64,000 nt of DNA from Pseudomonas turukhanskensis. GTDB taxonomy: Bacteria > Pseudomonadota > Gammaproteobacteria > Pseudomonadales > Pseudomonadaceae. Position 1 is the first letter of the stretch. Every line of letters starts with the position of its first letter. Under the pieces are notes generated by a model. The model was not told the origin of the DNA. It saw only the letters and a program-made list of their open reading frames with translations, and searched no databases. The position numbers and the translations under genes were made by a program. The DNA lies in the NCBI RefSeq assembly GCF_027922365.1, contig NZ_BSFN01000013.1:62001-126000 (forward strand). The letters run 5' to 3'. Below, in pieces: positions 8,927 to 17,328 of the stretch.

Positions 8927-10471
8927 TCAGGCCACCGAGCGACGGGCAAAATCGCGCAAACGAAAGCCCAGCAACAGCAGCACACCGAAATAGGCGGCGA
9001 TACCAACCGCCACCAGCGCACCCAGGCGCAGCAAGCGCACTAGCATGCTGCCTTCGTCCCATGCTGGCATCACCGCCATCAGCCCGACCAGCACCGCCGC
9101 CATCACTAGCACCGCCACCACCAGCTTGAACAAGAACACACCCCAACCCGGCTGCGGCGTGAACAGCTGCTGCTTGCGCAACTGCCAAAATAGCAGCCCC
9201 GCATTCAGGCAGGCCGCCAGACCGATTGACAGCGCCAGGCCGGCATGCGGATACGGCAAGGTAAAGAAGAACACCAGGTTCATTAGCTGCGTGGCGGCGA
9301 GCGTCACCAGCGCGATACGCACCGGCGTGGAAATGTTCTGCCGCGCATAAAAGCCGGGCGCCAACACCTTGACCAGAATGATGCCGAGCAGCCCCACGGC
9401 GTAGGCGATCAGAGCGAACTGTGTCATCTGCGCGTCATGGGCGCTGAACTTGCCGTATTGGAACAGCGAGACCGTCAGCGGCTCGGAAATGATCGCCAGT
9501 GCCAACGCACACGGCAGCGCCAGCAGGAAACACAGGCGCAGCCCCCAATCGAGCAGACGCGAGTACTCGTCGGTATTTTTGCTGGAGAAGCTGCGTGACA
9601 GTGCAGGCAAAAGAATTGTACCCAACGCCACACCGAGAACGCCGGAAGGCAGTTCCATCAAACGGTCGGCGTAGTACATCCAGGACACGGAGCCGGCCAC
9701 CAGAAAGGAGGCGAAGATGGTGTTGATGATCAGCGAAATCTGACTGACCGACACACCGAGAATGGCCGGGCCCATCTGCTTCATTACTCGCCATACGCCG
9801 GCATCGCGCAGGTTCAGACGCGGCAGCACCAGCATGCCGATTTTTTTCAGGTGTGGCAGTTGGTAGAGCAGCTGGAACAAGCCTCCGACCAGCACCGCCC
9901 AGCCCAGCGCCATCACCGGCGGGTTGAAGTAAGGCGTAAGAAACAGGGCAAAGACGATCATGCTGATATTCAGCAAGGTCGGCACAAAGGCCGGCACCGA
10001 AAAGCGGTTCCAGGTATTTAGAATTGCGCCGGCAAGCGAAGCGAGCGAGATCAGCAATATATAAGGAAAGGTCACGCGCAACAGGGATGAGGTCAGCTCG
10101 AACTTTTCCGGCGTGTCAGCAAAACCCGGGGCGGTTACCCAGATCACCCAGGGCGCGGCGATCATGCCGAGCGCGGTCACCACAGCCAGTACCAGAGTCA
10201 GCAGGCCGGACACGTAGGCAATAAAGGTACGCGTCGCCTCCTCGCCCTGCTGGGTTTTGTATTCGGCCAGAATTGGCACAAATGCCTGGGAAAAAGCGCC
10301 CTCGGCAAAAATGCGGCGCAGCAGGTTGGGCAGCTTGAAGGCGACAAAAAAGGCGTCGGTGGCCAGGCCCGCGCCGAAAATGCGCGCCACGATGGTATCG
10401 CGCACAAAGCCCAGCACCCTGGACAACATGGTCATCGAGCTGACCGCAGCCAGCGACTTGAGTAAATTCAT
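8927..10471 (-). CDS. murJ: Lipid II flippase MurJ (MviN)
   Basis: 514-aa polytopic MOP-superfamily protein with about 14 hydrophobic helices, beginning MNLLKSLAAVSSMTMLSRVLGF. The N-terminal RDTIVARIFGAG and FRRIFAEGAFSQAFVP-type blocks (here LLRRIFAEGAFSQ) are typical of MurJ, which moves lipid II across the inner membrane for peptidoglycan synthesis. The chosen start gives the normal length; an in-frame extension to 10582 has no homology-like sequence. It is divergent from rpsT, as in other Pseudomonas. Confidence 0.96.
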   Translation of the reverse strand: MNLLKSLAAVSSMTMLSRVLGFVRDTIVARIFGAGLATDAFFVAFKLPNLLRRIFAEGAFSQAFVPILAEYKTQQGEEATRTFIAYVSGLLTLVLAVVTALGMIAAPWVIWVTAPGFADTPEKFELTSSLLRVTFPYILLISLASLAGAILNTWNRFSVPAFVPTLLNISMIVFALFLTPYFNPPVMALGWAVLVGGLFQLLYQLPHLKKIGMLVLPRLNLRDAGVWRVMKQMGPAILGVSVSQISLIINTIFASFLVAGSVSWMYYADRLMELPSGVLGVALGTILLPALSRSFSSKNTDEYSRLLDWGLRLCFLLALPCALALAIISEPLTVSLFQYGKFSAHDAQMTQFALIAYAVGLLGIILVKVLAPGFYARQNISTPVRIALVTLAATQLMNLVFFFTLPYPHAGLALSIGLAACLNAGLLFWQLRKQQLFTPQPGWGVFLFKLVVAVLVMAAVLVGLMAVMPAWDEGSMLVRLLRLGALVAVGIAAYFGVLLLLGFRLRDFARRSVA

Positions 10472-10647
10472 AACGCTCGTTTCTACCGCATGAAGTATGC
10501 TGCGCCACCGAAAATCACGGCGCCGCGCTATAGGCCGCAAGGCAAAGGCGGCGAGTGTAGAACCGGCTGGCAAATAAATCACCCAATTGGGGTGGGTACG
10601 CTGGTCGGACTGCTGGTCGATCCGTAGTCAGCAAGGCTGATCCGCGC

Positions 10648-10676
10648 TTGACAAGCCTTCGACACATCGGCATGAT
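10648..10676 (+). promoter_or_regulatory. Predicted sigma70 promoter of rpsT
   Basis: A perfect -35 TTGACA (10648-10653), a 17-bp spacer and a -10-like CATGAT (10671-10676), about 50 bp upstream of the rpsT start. Inferred from spacing and consensus only. Confidence 0.55.
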
Positions 10677-10727
10677 TCGCGGCCTTATTTGTTTAGTCAT
10701 TTCCTCAAAGTTTCAAGGAGCTCGACG

Positions 10728-11006
10728 GTGGCCAATACACCTTCTGCCAAAAAACGCGCTAAACAGGCTGAGAAGCGTCGTAGCCATAACGCCAGCCTGC
10801 GCTCCATGGTTCGTACCTACATCAAGAACGTGGTCAAGGCTCTCGACGCCAAAGACCTCGAACTTGCTCAGAAAGCGTACGTTCTGGCTGTGCCTGTAAT
10901 CGACCGTATGGCCGACAAAGGCATCATCCACAAGAACAAAGCAGCTCGTCATAAGAGCCGCCTGAACGGTCACATCAAGGATCTCAGCCAAGCCGCTGCT
11001 GCCTAA
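10728..11006 (+). CDS. rpsT: 30S ribosomal protein S20
   Basis: 92-aa basic protein beginning (GTG)ANTPSAKKRAKQAEKRR, the standard S20 N-terminus; it binds 16S rRNA in the small subunit. The start is GTG, with a strong AAGGAG 8 bp upstream. Non-ATG starts are common in rpsT, and in E. coli a UUG start is part of autogenous control. It is monocistronic, followed by a strong terminator, and diverges from murJ. Confidence 0.97.
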   Translation: MANTPSAKKRAKQAEKRRSHNASLRSMVRTYIKNVVKALDAKDLELAQKAYVLAVPVIDRMADKGIIHKNKAARHKSRLNGHIKDLSQAAAA

Positions 11007-11024
11007 GTGTGATGCGTTGAAAAG

Positions 11025-11048
11025 ACCGGCCTAAGGGCCGGTTTTTTA
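11025..11048 (+). terminator. Intrinsic terminator of rpsT
   Basis: GC-rich stem ACCGGCC/GGCCGGT with a short loop followed by T6, 19 bp after the rpsT stop. Confidence 0.9.
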
Positions 11049-11071
11049 TTGCCCGAAAAAAAGCGAACGAG

Positions 11072-11101
11072 AAAAAGGCGACCCTCGCGGCTCGCCTTTT
11101 T
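11072..11101 (-). terminator. Intrinsic terminator of creA
   Basis: Dyad AAAAAGGCGA...TCGCCTTTTT just beyond the creA stop. Read on the minus strand it forms a GC-rich stem followed by a T-run. Confidence 0.8.
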
Positions 11102-11106
11102 TGTCC

Positions 11107-11568
11107 TTACTGGTGCCAGGGCAAGATCGGGATCGCGGTCACCGCATTCTGCGGGCTGCCCTCAATCACACGATCGCTGTAAACCAGGTACACCAGCGTA
11201 TTGCGCTTCTTGTCGAAGAACCGCACCACCTGCATGGTCTTGAACACCAGCGAAGTGCGCTCTTTGAACACTTCCTCACCATCTTTGAGGTTAGCGGGCA
11301 CCTGGATCGGCCCAACCTGGCGACAGGCAATCGACGCCTCCGCCCTGTCTTCCGCCAACCCCAAACCACCTTTGACGCCACCGGTCTTGGCGCGCGACAG
11401 ATAACAGGTCACGCCCTCCACTTTCGGATCATCAAACGCCTCGACCACAATCTTGTCGTTCGGCCCGACCCACTTGAACACCGTCGACACCTGGCCAATT
11501 TCCTCAGCCGACGCGCTCAGCGCCAAGGGCAGCAGCAACGCGCCCAACCATCCATTGATCACTCGCAC
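11107..11568 (-). CDS. creA: CreA family periplasmic protein
   Basis: 153 aa with a Sec signal peptide (MRVINGWLGALLLPLALSA, cleaved around ASA|EE) and a mature part matching the CreA family: GQVSTVFKWVGPNDKIVV, FDDPKVEGVTCYLSRA, and a conserved Cys pair (VTCYLS, IACRQ). Function is unknown; CreA is a conserved exported protein often next to proB in Pseudomonas. It is 43 bp downstream of proB in the same orientation, with its own terminator. Confidence 0.9.
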   Translation of the reverse strand: MRVINGWLGALLLPLALSASAEEIGQVSTVFKWVGPNDKIVVEAFDDPKVEGVTCYLSRAKTGGVKGGLGLAEDRAEASIACRQVGPIQVPANLKDGEEVFKERTSLVFKTMQVVRFFDKKRNTLVYLVYSDRVIEGSPQNAVTAIPILPWHQ

Positions 11569-11611
11569 TGCACTCTCCTTTTACATCCATGGGCTTCGCC
11601 AGCAGGCGCGC

Positions 11612-12730
11612 TTACACCAGAATCAGATTGTCGCGATGCACCAGTTCAGGCTCGTCGACGTAACCCAGTAGACGCTCAATAGCATCGGAAGGTTGCCCAA
11701 CAATCTTCTGCGCCTCGGCAGCGCTGTAGTTGGCCAGACCGCGAGCAATCTCGCGACCATCCGGATCGACGCACACCACCATTTCGCCGCGACGGAAATT
11801 GCCCTGCACGCTTTTCACACCAACCGGCAGCAAGCTCTTGTGGCTTTGCAGCAAGGCTTTTACTGCACCGGCGTCCAACTGCAAGGTACCGCGGGTTTGC
11901 AGATGCCCGGCCAGCCATTGCTTACGCGCAGCCAGCAGGCCGCGCTCGGGCGCCAGCAAGGTACCCAGGCGCTCGCCAGACTTGAGGCGCGCCAGCACCT
12001 GCTCAATAGCCCCACCGACGATAACCGTGTGCGCCCCGGAACGCGCAGCCAGCCGCGCGGCGCGCAGCTTGGTCTGCATACCGCCACGACCCAGCGCACC
12101 GCCCACGCCGCCTGCCACCGCATCAAGTGCAGGGTCATCAGCACGCGCTTCGTAAATCAGCTGAGCATCTGGGTTATGGCGCGGGTCGGCGTCGAACATG
12201 CCGTCGCGGTCGGTGAGGATAACCAGCAGATCAGCCTCCACCAGGTTGGCCACCAGCGCGGCAAGGGTGTCGTTGTCGCCAAAGCGGATTTCATCCGTGA
12301 CCACGGTGTCGTTCTCGTTGATCACCGGAATAGCGCCCAGATCAACCAGCGTGCGCAGCGTGCTGCGAGCATTCAGGTAGCGCTTGCGGTCAGACAGGTC
12401 GTCGTGAGTCAGCAGAATCTGTGCGGTATGCCGGCCATGCTGAGCAAAGCTCGACTCCCACGCCTGTACCAGGCCCATCTGCCCGACAGCAGCAGCAGCT
12501 TGTAGCTCGTGAATGGCGCTCGGGCGCGACGCCCAGCCCAACCGGCTCATGCCCGCCGCCACGGCGCCCGAAGAGACCAGCACCAACTCGACGCCCGCCT
12601 CACGCAGCGCCACCATTTGCTCAACCCACACCGCCATGGCACCGCGATCCAGGCCACGCCCGTCAGCGGTCAGCAATGCACTACCGATCTTCACCACCCA
12701 GCGCTGAGCGCCAGTCACCTTGTCCCGCAT
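11612..12730 (-). CDS. proB: Glutamate 5-kinase ProB
   Basis: 372 aa, first enzyme of proline synthesis (glutamate to glutamate-5-phosphate). N-terminal amino-acid kinase domain: VVKIGSALLT near the start, VLVSSGAVAAGM, INENDTVVTDE, LTDRDGMFDADPR. C-terminal PUA domain of about 100 aa, typical of the long bacterial ProB. The start MRDKVTGAQRW is by family N-terminus; an ATG 6 bp upstream (12736) has equal or better Shine-Dalgarno spacing. It follows obgE, as in many Pseudomonas. Confidence 0.96.
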   Translation of the reverse strand: MRDKVTGAQRWVVKIGSALLTADGRGLDRGAMAVWVEQMVALREAGVELVLVSSGAVAAGMSRLGWASRPSAIHELQAAAAVGQMGLVQAWESSFAQHGRHTAQILLTHDDLSDRKRYLNARSTLRTLVDLGAIPVINENDTVVTDEIRFGDNDTLAALVANLVEADLLVILTDRDGMFDADPRHNPDAQLIYEARADDPALDAVAGGVGGALGRGGMQTKLRAARLAARSGAHTVIVGGAIEQVLARLKSGERLGTLLAPERGLLAARKQWLAGHLQTRGTLQLDAGAVKALLQSHKSLLPVGVKSVQGNFRRGEMVVCVDPDGREIARGLANYSAAEAQKIVGQPSDAIERLLGYVDEPELVHRDNLILV

Positions 12731-12786
12731 CGTCATCCAACCTTGGCCAGAAGAGCGGCGCCATGCCGCTCGTGCGAATTAGTCAG

Positions 12787-12814
12787 CACAACGCCGCTAA
12801 TTAGCGGCGTTGTG
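12787..12814. repeat. 28-bp perfect palindrome between obgE and proB
   Basis: CACAACGCCGCTAA followed immediately by its exact reverse complement, no loop, 7 bp beyond the obgE stop. A T4 run follows only on the plus-strand side, so it is not a canonical terminator for the minus-strand obgE transcript. It could be a processing or partial-termination hairpin, or a protein-binding dyad. Confidence 0.7.
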
Positions 12815-12821
12815 GTTTTAC

Positions 12822-14045
12822 TCAGTCTCGAACGTAGATGATCTCTGGACCATCATCGTCATCTTCTTCATCCCAGAAGCCGTCATCGTTATCCTCGCTG
12901 CCGGCCACCTTGACGCCCGCGCGGCGCAACGCGCGCTTGTCGTCCAGCGCCTGCAGCTGGGCACGAGCCTCGTCTTCGATACGCCGATCCAGCTCCGCCA
13001 ACTCCGCCGCATATTGCGGCTCTTCGGCGATGCGCAGGGAGCGCTCTTCGAGGTACTTCATGATATCGAAGCAGAGCTTTTCCGTGCCCTCTTTACCAAT
13101 GGCCGAAATCACATAAACCGGACCGGTCCACTCCAGGCGATCAGTAATCTCCTTGACGCGAGCTTCGTGCTCTTCCTCAAGAATCTGGTCGGACTTGTTC
13201 AGCACCAACCAGCGATCACGCTCCGCGAGCGACGGGCTGAATTTGCCCAGCTCGGACACAATGGTTTCAGCCGCTTCAGCCGGATCACTAAGATCCAGCG
13301 GCGCCATATCGACAAGGTGTAGCAGCAACCGGGTACGTGCCAAGTGCTTGAGGAAACGGATACCCAGACCGGCGCCATCGGAGGCCCCTTCGATCAGCCC
13401 TGGAATATCGGCAACCACGAAGCTCTTGTAGCGATCAACGCTGACCACGCCAAGGTTTGGCACCAGCGTGGTGAACGGATAGTCCGCCACTTTCGGCTTT
13501 GCTGCCGACACCGAGCGAATAAAGGTGCTCTTGCCAGCATTCGGCAGCCCCAGCAGACCGACGTCCGCCAGCACTTTCAGCTCAAGCTTGAGGTCGCGGG
13601 ACTCACCGGGCTTGCCCAAGGTGGTCTGGCGCGGCGCACGGTTGGTACTGGATTTGAAGCGGGTATTGCCCAGACCGTGCCAGCCGCCGTGGGCGACCAT
13701 GATGCGCTGACCGTCTTTGGTCAGGTCACCAATGATGTCCTGGGTAGCCGCATCAATGATGGTGGTACCAACCGGCACACGCAGCACGGTGTCTTCACCC
13801 TTGCGCCCAGTGCAGTCGGCGCTGCCGCCGTTGGAACCGCGCTCAGCGTCGAAACGCCGGGTGTAGCGGTAGTCCACCAGAGTGTTCAGGTTTTCATCGG
13901 CGACCATATACACATGACCACCGTCGCCGCCGTCGCCGCCGTTCGGCCCACCGTTTTCGATGAACTTCTCGCGACGGAAGCTCATGCAACCGTTGCCACC
14001 ATCACCCGCTTTTACAAATATCGATACTTCATCGACGAATTTCAT
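12822..14045 (-). CDS. obgE: Obg-family GTPase (ObgE/CgtA)
   Basis: 407-aa essential ribosome-associated GTPase. Glycine-rich N-terminal Obg fold (KAGDGGNGCMSFRREKF, GGPNGGDGGDGG). Central G domain with G1 GLPNAGKST, G3 DIPGLIEG and G4 NKSD. The C-terminal tail is very acidic (DNDDGFWDEEDDDDG), as in proteobacterial Obg. The start ATG at 14045 has GGGAGG at proper spacing; the GTG at 14051 would be too close to it. It lies downstream of rplU-rpmA, the conserved arrangement. Confidence 0.97.
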   Translation of the reverse strand: MKFVDEVSIFVKAGDGGNGCMSFRREKFIENGGPNGGDGGDGGHVYMVADENLNTLVDYRYTRRFDAERGSNGGSADCTGRKGEDTVLRVPVGTTIIDAATQDIIGDLTKDGQRIMVAHGGWHGLGNTRFKSSTNRAPRQTTLGKPGESRDLKLELKVLADVGLLGLPNAGKSTFIRSVSAAKPKVADYPFTTLVPNLGVVSVDRYKSFVVADIPGLIEGASDGAGLGIRFLKHLARTRLLLHLVDMAPLDLSDPAEAAETIVSELGKFSPSLAERDRWLVLNKSDQILEEEHEARVKEITDRLEWTGPVYVISAIGKEGTEKLCFDIMKYLEERSLRIAEEPQYAAELAELDRRIEDEARAQLQALDDKRALRRAGVKVAGSEDNDDGFWDEEDDDDGPEIIYVRD

Positions 14046-14160
14046 CGGCACGCCTCCCGCCGCAATAGCGGGCTAGATAACACAAGGAACATAAGACTTT
14101 TGCAAAACCCAGCGAAACAGCTCCCGGTTGATTTTGCAAAAGCCTCAAGCATTCAGAAAC

Positions 14161-14190
14161 AAAAAAGCCCCGTCGCGAGACAGGGCTTTT
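14161..14190 (-). terminator. Intrinsic terminator of rplU-rpmA
   Basis: Minus-strand stem AAAAGCCCTGTC/GACGGGGCTTTTTT followed by a T-run, just downstream of rpmA; it separates the ribosomal genes from obgE. Confidence 0.88.
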
Positions 14191-14205
14191 CCAGCAGCAT
14201 CGCGA

Positions 14206-14463
14206 TTAAGCCGCGACAACGCTCACGTAACGACGACCGAAGGCGCCTTTAACTTCGAACTTGATCACGCCTTCGACTTTAGCGAACAGAGTGTGATCTT
14301 TACCCATGCCAACGCCGTAGCCAGCGTGGAATTGGGTACCGCGCTGACGCACGATGATGTTGCCTGCTTTGATAGCCTGGCCGCCGTACATCTTCACGCC
14401 AAGGCGTTTAGATTCTGAGTCGCGACCGTTGCGGGTACTACCGCCAGCTTTTTTGTGTGCCAT
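14206..14463 (-). CDS. rpmA: 50S ribosomal protein L27
   Basis: 85 aa beginning MAHKKAGGSTRNGRDSESKR, the diagnostic L27 N-terminus that reaches the peptidyl-transferase centre. Contains the GVKMYGGQ and GVGMGKDHTLFA blocks. It is cotranscribed with rplU 37 bp upstream. Confidence 0.98.
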   Translation of the reverse strand: MAHKKAGGSTRNGRDSESKRLGVKMYGGQAIKAGNIIVRQRGTQFHAGYGVGMGKDHTLFAKVEGVIKFEVKGAFGRRYVSVVAA

Positions 14464-14500
14464 GAGTCAATACTCCTAATAAGGATTTGGGCCGAAAAAA

Positions 14501-14812
14501 TTAGGCCGAAATACCAGTGATTTTGATCTCAGTGAACCACTGACGGTGGCCCTGACGCTTCATGTGGTGCTTACGACGGCGAAACTTGATGATGGTCACT
14601 TTGTCGTGGCGGCCTTGTGCAATCACTTCGGCTACAACTTTGGCGCCTTCAACAACTGGTGCGCCGATAGTGACGTCGTCACCATTGCCGATCAGCAGAA
14701 CGCGATCGAAAGTTACGGCCTCGCCAGTGGCGATTTCGAGCTTTTCGATTTTGAGGTATTCACCTTCGGCGACTTTGTATTGCTTGCCACCGGTAACAAT
14801 TACTGCGTACAT
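14501..14812 (-). CDS. rplU: 50S ribosomal protein L21
   Basis: 103 aa, MYAVIVTGGKQYKVAEGEYLKIEKL start and KFRRRKHHMKRQGHRQ(W)FT C-terminal signature of L21, a 23S rRNA-binding protein. First gene of the rplU-rpmA operon, divergent from ispB. Confidence 0.98.
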   Translation of the reverse strand: MYAVIVTGGKQYKVAEGEYLKIEKLEIATGEAVTFDRVLLIGNGDDVTIGAPVVEGAKVVAEVIAQGRHDKVTIIKFRRRKHHMKRQGHRQWFTEIKITGISA

Positions 14813-14994
14813 AATTTTGCTCCGTTAAATCCTGCTCACCCAGCGCTTTATAGGAATAGTCGTCGGCTGGCATGGCTGCTTGGGGCCGGAAGGACGCCCT
14901 TGCAATTGCGTAAGGCAGGTGCTGCCCAGGGAAGTTCAGGGGCCGCGATTGTACGCAAGCCTTCGCGCCTGTGCAAGCACCCGCAGTGCTTGCC

Positions 14995-15023
14995 TTGACA
15001 GCCTCCCACCTGCCCCCTAGCAT
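14995..15023 (+). promoter_or_regulatory. Predicted sigma70 promoter of ispB
   Basis: Perfect -35 TTGACA (14995-15000), exactly 17 bp, then -10-like TAGCAT (15018-15023), 32 bp upstream of the ispB ATG. Confidence 0.6.
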
Positions 15024-15055
15024 GCCGCGCAACCTTCGAGGAGCACTTGTCACTG

Positions 15056-16024
15056 ATGCAACCACAGGCCTTCTATAACGTGGTGGCGGACGATTTTACC
15101 GCCGTCGATGGCATTATCAGACGACAACTGGTCTCCCGCGTTCCTCTCGTAGAGAAAATAGGCGACTACATCATCTCCGCCGGTGGCAAGCGCTTGCGCC
15201 CGCTGCTGGTTCTGCTCTGCGGCAAAGCCCTGGGCGGCCAGGGCGATGATTTGCGTCTGCTGGCTGCCACCATCGAATTTTTGCACACCGCTACCCTGCT
15301 GCATGACGACGTTGTCGACATGTCCGGCATGCGTCGTGGCCGCTCGACCGCTAACGCCCTGTGGGGCAACGCGCCGAGCGTATTGGTGGGCGACTTCCTT
15401 TATTCACGCTCCTTCGAAATGATGGTCGAGCTCGGCTCGCTGCCGGTGATGCAGATTCTGTCGCGCGCCACCCGCGTTATTGCCGAAGGCGAAGTGCTGC
15501 AGCTGTCCAAGGTGCGCGACGCCAGCACCACCGAAGAGACCTATATGGAAGTCATCCGCGGCAAGACCGCGATGCTTTTCGAAGCTTCGACCCACAGCGC
15601 TGCTGCCTTGATTGGCGCCACTGAAGAACAGTCTGCCGCCCTGCAAGCCTTCGGCGACAACCTGGGCGTGGCCTTTCAGTTGGTGGACGATCTGCTCGAC
15701 TACCGTGGCGACGCCCAAACCCTCGGCAAGAACGTCGGTGATGACCTGGCCGAAGGTAAACCCACCTTGCCTCTGATCTACACCATGCGTGAAGGCACCG
15801 AAGAACAAGCCAGCCTGGTCCGCACCGCCATTCAGAAAGGCGGCCTGGAGGACCTGGAAAGCATCCGCGCTGCCGTTGAAGCTTCCGGCGCGCTGGACTA
15901 CACCGCCAACCAGGCCCGCGACTTCGCCGCCCGTGCCATTGCCTGCCTGAACGTATTGCCAGCCAGTGAATATAAAGATGCGCTGATCGAGCTCAGCGAG
16001 TTCGCCGTAGCGCGAACTCACTGA
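15056..16024 (+). CDS. ispB: Octaprenyl (polyprenyl) diphosphate synthase IspB
   Basis: 322-aa trans-prenyltransferase making the ubiquinone side chain. First Asp-rich motif DDVVD at residues 84-88 with following RRGRS; second Asp-rich motif DDLLDYRG near residue 213; GGKRLRP near residue 43. The start MQPQAFYNVV is the family N-terminus; a TTG 9 bp upstream (15047) sits too close to GAGGAG to be preferred. Monocistronic, with its own promoter and terminator. Confidence 0.96.
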   Translation: MQPQAFYNVVADDFTAVDGIIRRQLVSRVPLVEKIGDYIISAGGKRLRPLLVLLCGKALGGQGDDLRLLAATIEFLHTATLLHDDVVDMSGMRRGRSTANALWGNAPSVLVGDFLYSRSFEMMVELGSLPVMQILSRATRVIAEGEVLQLSKVRDASTTEETYMEVIRGKTAMLFEASTHSAAALIGATEEQSAALQAFGDNLGVAFQLVDDLLDYRGDAQTLGKNVGDDLAEGKPTLPLIYTMREGTEEQASLVRTAIQKGGLEDLESIRAAVEASGALDYTANQARDFAARAIACLNVLPASEYKDALIELSEFAVARTH

Positions 16025-16040
16025 TCACCTGCCGCCACGC

Positions 16041-16068
16041 AAAAGCCCGGCCCCGCGCCGGGCTTTTT
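16041..16068 (+). terminator. Intrinsic terminator of ispB
   Basis: Stem GCCCGGC/GCCGGGC flanked by A4 and T5, 17 bp after the stop. Confidence 0.9.
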
Positions 16069-16114
16069 ATTGCCACTGATCAAGCGCTACGCAGTCGTAC
16101 AAATTAGCCCTTGC

Positions 16115-16142
16115 TATTATCTCAATAGGAATTATTCTCATC
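16115..16142 (+). promoter_or_regulatory. Fur-box-like sequence upstream of the 80-aa gene
   Basis: AT-rich block containing ATTATC and, read on the minus strand, GAGAATAATT, both half-sites of the GATAATGATAATCATTATC Fur consensus. It ends 24 bp before the start of the following small gene. I recall the P. aeruginosa homologue (PA4570) as iron-responsive, which fits; the match is by eye. Confidence 0.45.
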
Positions 16143-16165
16143 AAACCAAGACAAGGAGATGAGCC

Positions 16166-16408
16166 ATGACCTATTTGATTGATGCCTGGCTGGACCGCCC
16201 TCACCCGTATCTACGCATTTTGCATCGCGATACCGGCAAGGTATGCGCCGTACTCGAAGAGGAAGCGCTGGACGAATTGCGCGAGCAAGGCGACCTCGAC
16301 CTGACCGGCCTGAACTCCAGCGAACCCACTGTTTTAAAGGAGCTGGTGCGCAATCTGTTCCTGTTCTGCTACTCCCGCGCCTTGCGCCCGGCCTCTGAAC
16401 TGCACTGA
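16166..16408 (+). CDS. Small conserved protein, PA4570-like
   Basis: 80 aa, MTYLIDAWLDRPHPYLRIL start, predicted soluble, acidic, single Cys pair far apart. It corresponds by position (after ispB) and, as I remember it, by sequence to P. aeruginosa PA4570, a conserved protein of unknown function. A good AAGGAG precedes the ATG, a Fur-like box lies upstream and a strong terminator follows, so it is a monocistronic, probably iron-responsive gene. No enzymatic motif is visible. Confidence 0.85.
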   Translation: MTYLIDAWLDRPHPYLRILHRDTGKVCAVLEEEALDELREQGDLDLTGLNSSEPTVLKELVRNLFLFCYSRALRPASELH

Positions 16409-16448
16409 TCGGGAACCCCACCCCTTGAAGTACCTAGCCCGAAAAAAC

Positions 16449-16480
16449 AAAAGGCCGAGAGCTTCCACTCTCGGCCTTTT
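16449..16480 (+). terminator. Intrinsic terminator after the 80-aa gene
   Basis: 13-bp stem AAAAGGCCGAGAG/CTCTCGGCCTTTT with a 6-nt loop. Confidence 0.9.
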
Positions 16481-16512
16481 GCATTCTGGGCTCCCTGTGC
16501 GCAGAGAGCTCA

Positions 16513-16629
16513 AAACCGTAGCGAGCGAAGGTTTAGCAAGGCAAAAACAGGCGAGCAAGCGGAGTTGGCTGTAGCCAATGAGCATTGCGAGTCCGTTTTT
16601 AACGCCGCTAAACCGAGCGCAGTAGGTTT
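16513..16629. repeat. Imperfect ~117-bp palindromic element abutting fklB
   Basis: Nested inverted repeats around a centre at about 16571: outer GGTTTAGC/GCTAAACC (perfect 8 bp), then GGC/GCC, AAAAACaGG/CCGTTTTT, and the inner TTGGCT-GT-AGCCAA. AAACC-N12-GGTTT motifs lie at both ends (16513-16534, 16610-16629). It ends 1 bp before the fklB stop. The structure suggests a non-autonomous, MITE- or REP-like element, or a structured 3' UTR; only one copy of this type is seen in the window. Confidence 0.55.
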
Positions 16630-16630
16630 C

Positions 16631-17257
16631 TTACAGGATTTCCAGCAGCTCTACGTCAAAGACCAACACACTGTGCGGCGGGATGCTGCCAACAGCCTGG
16701 CCGCCGTAGGCCAGTTCGCTCGGCACGTACAGGCGCCATTTGCTGCCGGTACCCATCAGCTGCAGGGCTTCGGTCCAGCCAGCAATCACGCCACCCACCG
16801 GGAATTCCGCCGGCTGGCCGCGCTCGTAGGAACTGTCGAACACCGAACCGTCGGTCAGGGTGCCGTGGTAGTGGGTACGCACGGTGCTGTCGCGGGTTGG
16901 CTTGGCGCCTTCGCCTGCGGTCAGTACTTCGTACTGCAGACCCGATTCCAGGGTAACGATGCCAGCACGCTTGGCGTTCTCAGCCAGGAACGCACGGCCT
17001 TCGCCCGCAGCGGCTTCGGCCTTGGCAGCGGCCTCGGCTTGCATGATTTCGCGAATGACTTTGAAGCTGGCGGACATGTCTTCCTGGCTAACGCGGCTGG
17101 CGTGGCCACGGAACGCGTCGGTCAGGCCGACCAGAATGGCGTCCAGGCTTACGCCCGGTGGCGGGTTGTCGCGCAGTTGGTCGCCCAGTTGGCGGCCGAT
17201 GCCATAGCTCACGCGGCTCTCATCGGTGGTGAAGGTGTCGATATTCTGTTCGGACAT
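16631..17257 (-). CDS. fklB: FKBP-type peptidyl-prolyl isomerase FklB (MIP-like)
   Basis: 208 aa. N-terminal helical dimerisation domain (YGIGRQLGDQL, FRGH) and a long helix rich in Ala/Glu, then a C-terminal FKBP domain: GKxx-type block VRTHYHGTLTDGSVFDSSYERGQPAEF, GVIAGWTEALQLM, PSELAYGGQAVGSIPP. No signal peptide is visible, so FklB rather than FkpA is preferred. Position matches PA4572. Confidence 0.93.
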   Translation of the reverse strand: MSEQNIDTFTTDESRVSYGIGRQLGDQLRDNPPPGVSLDAILVGLTDAFRGHASRVSQEDMSASFKVIREIMQAEAAAKAEAAAGEGRAFLAENAKRAGIVTLESGLQYEVLTAGEGAKPTRDSTVRTHYHGTLTDGSVFDSSYERGQPAEFPVGGVIAGWTEALQLMGTGSKWRLYVPSELAYGGQAVGSIPPHSVLVFDVELLEIL

Positions 17258-17328
17258 GGCGTTAACTCCGCTGAGGCCAAAAAAAGGGCGGCCAGACTAG
17301 CACACAAGCGCCGCCCAGCCGATGCCTG

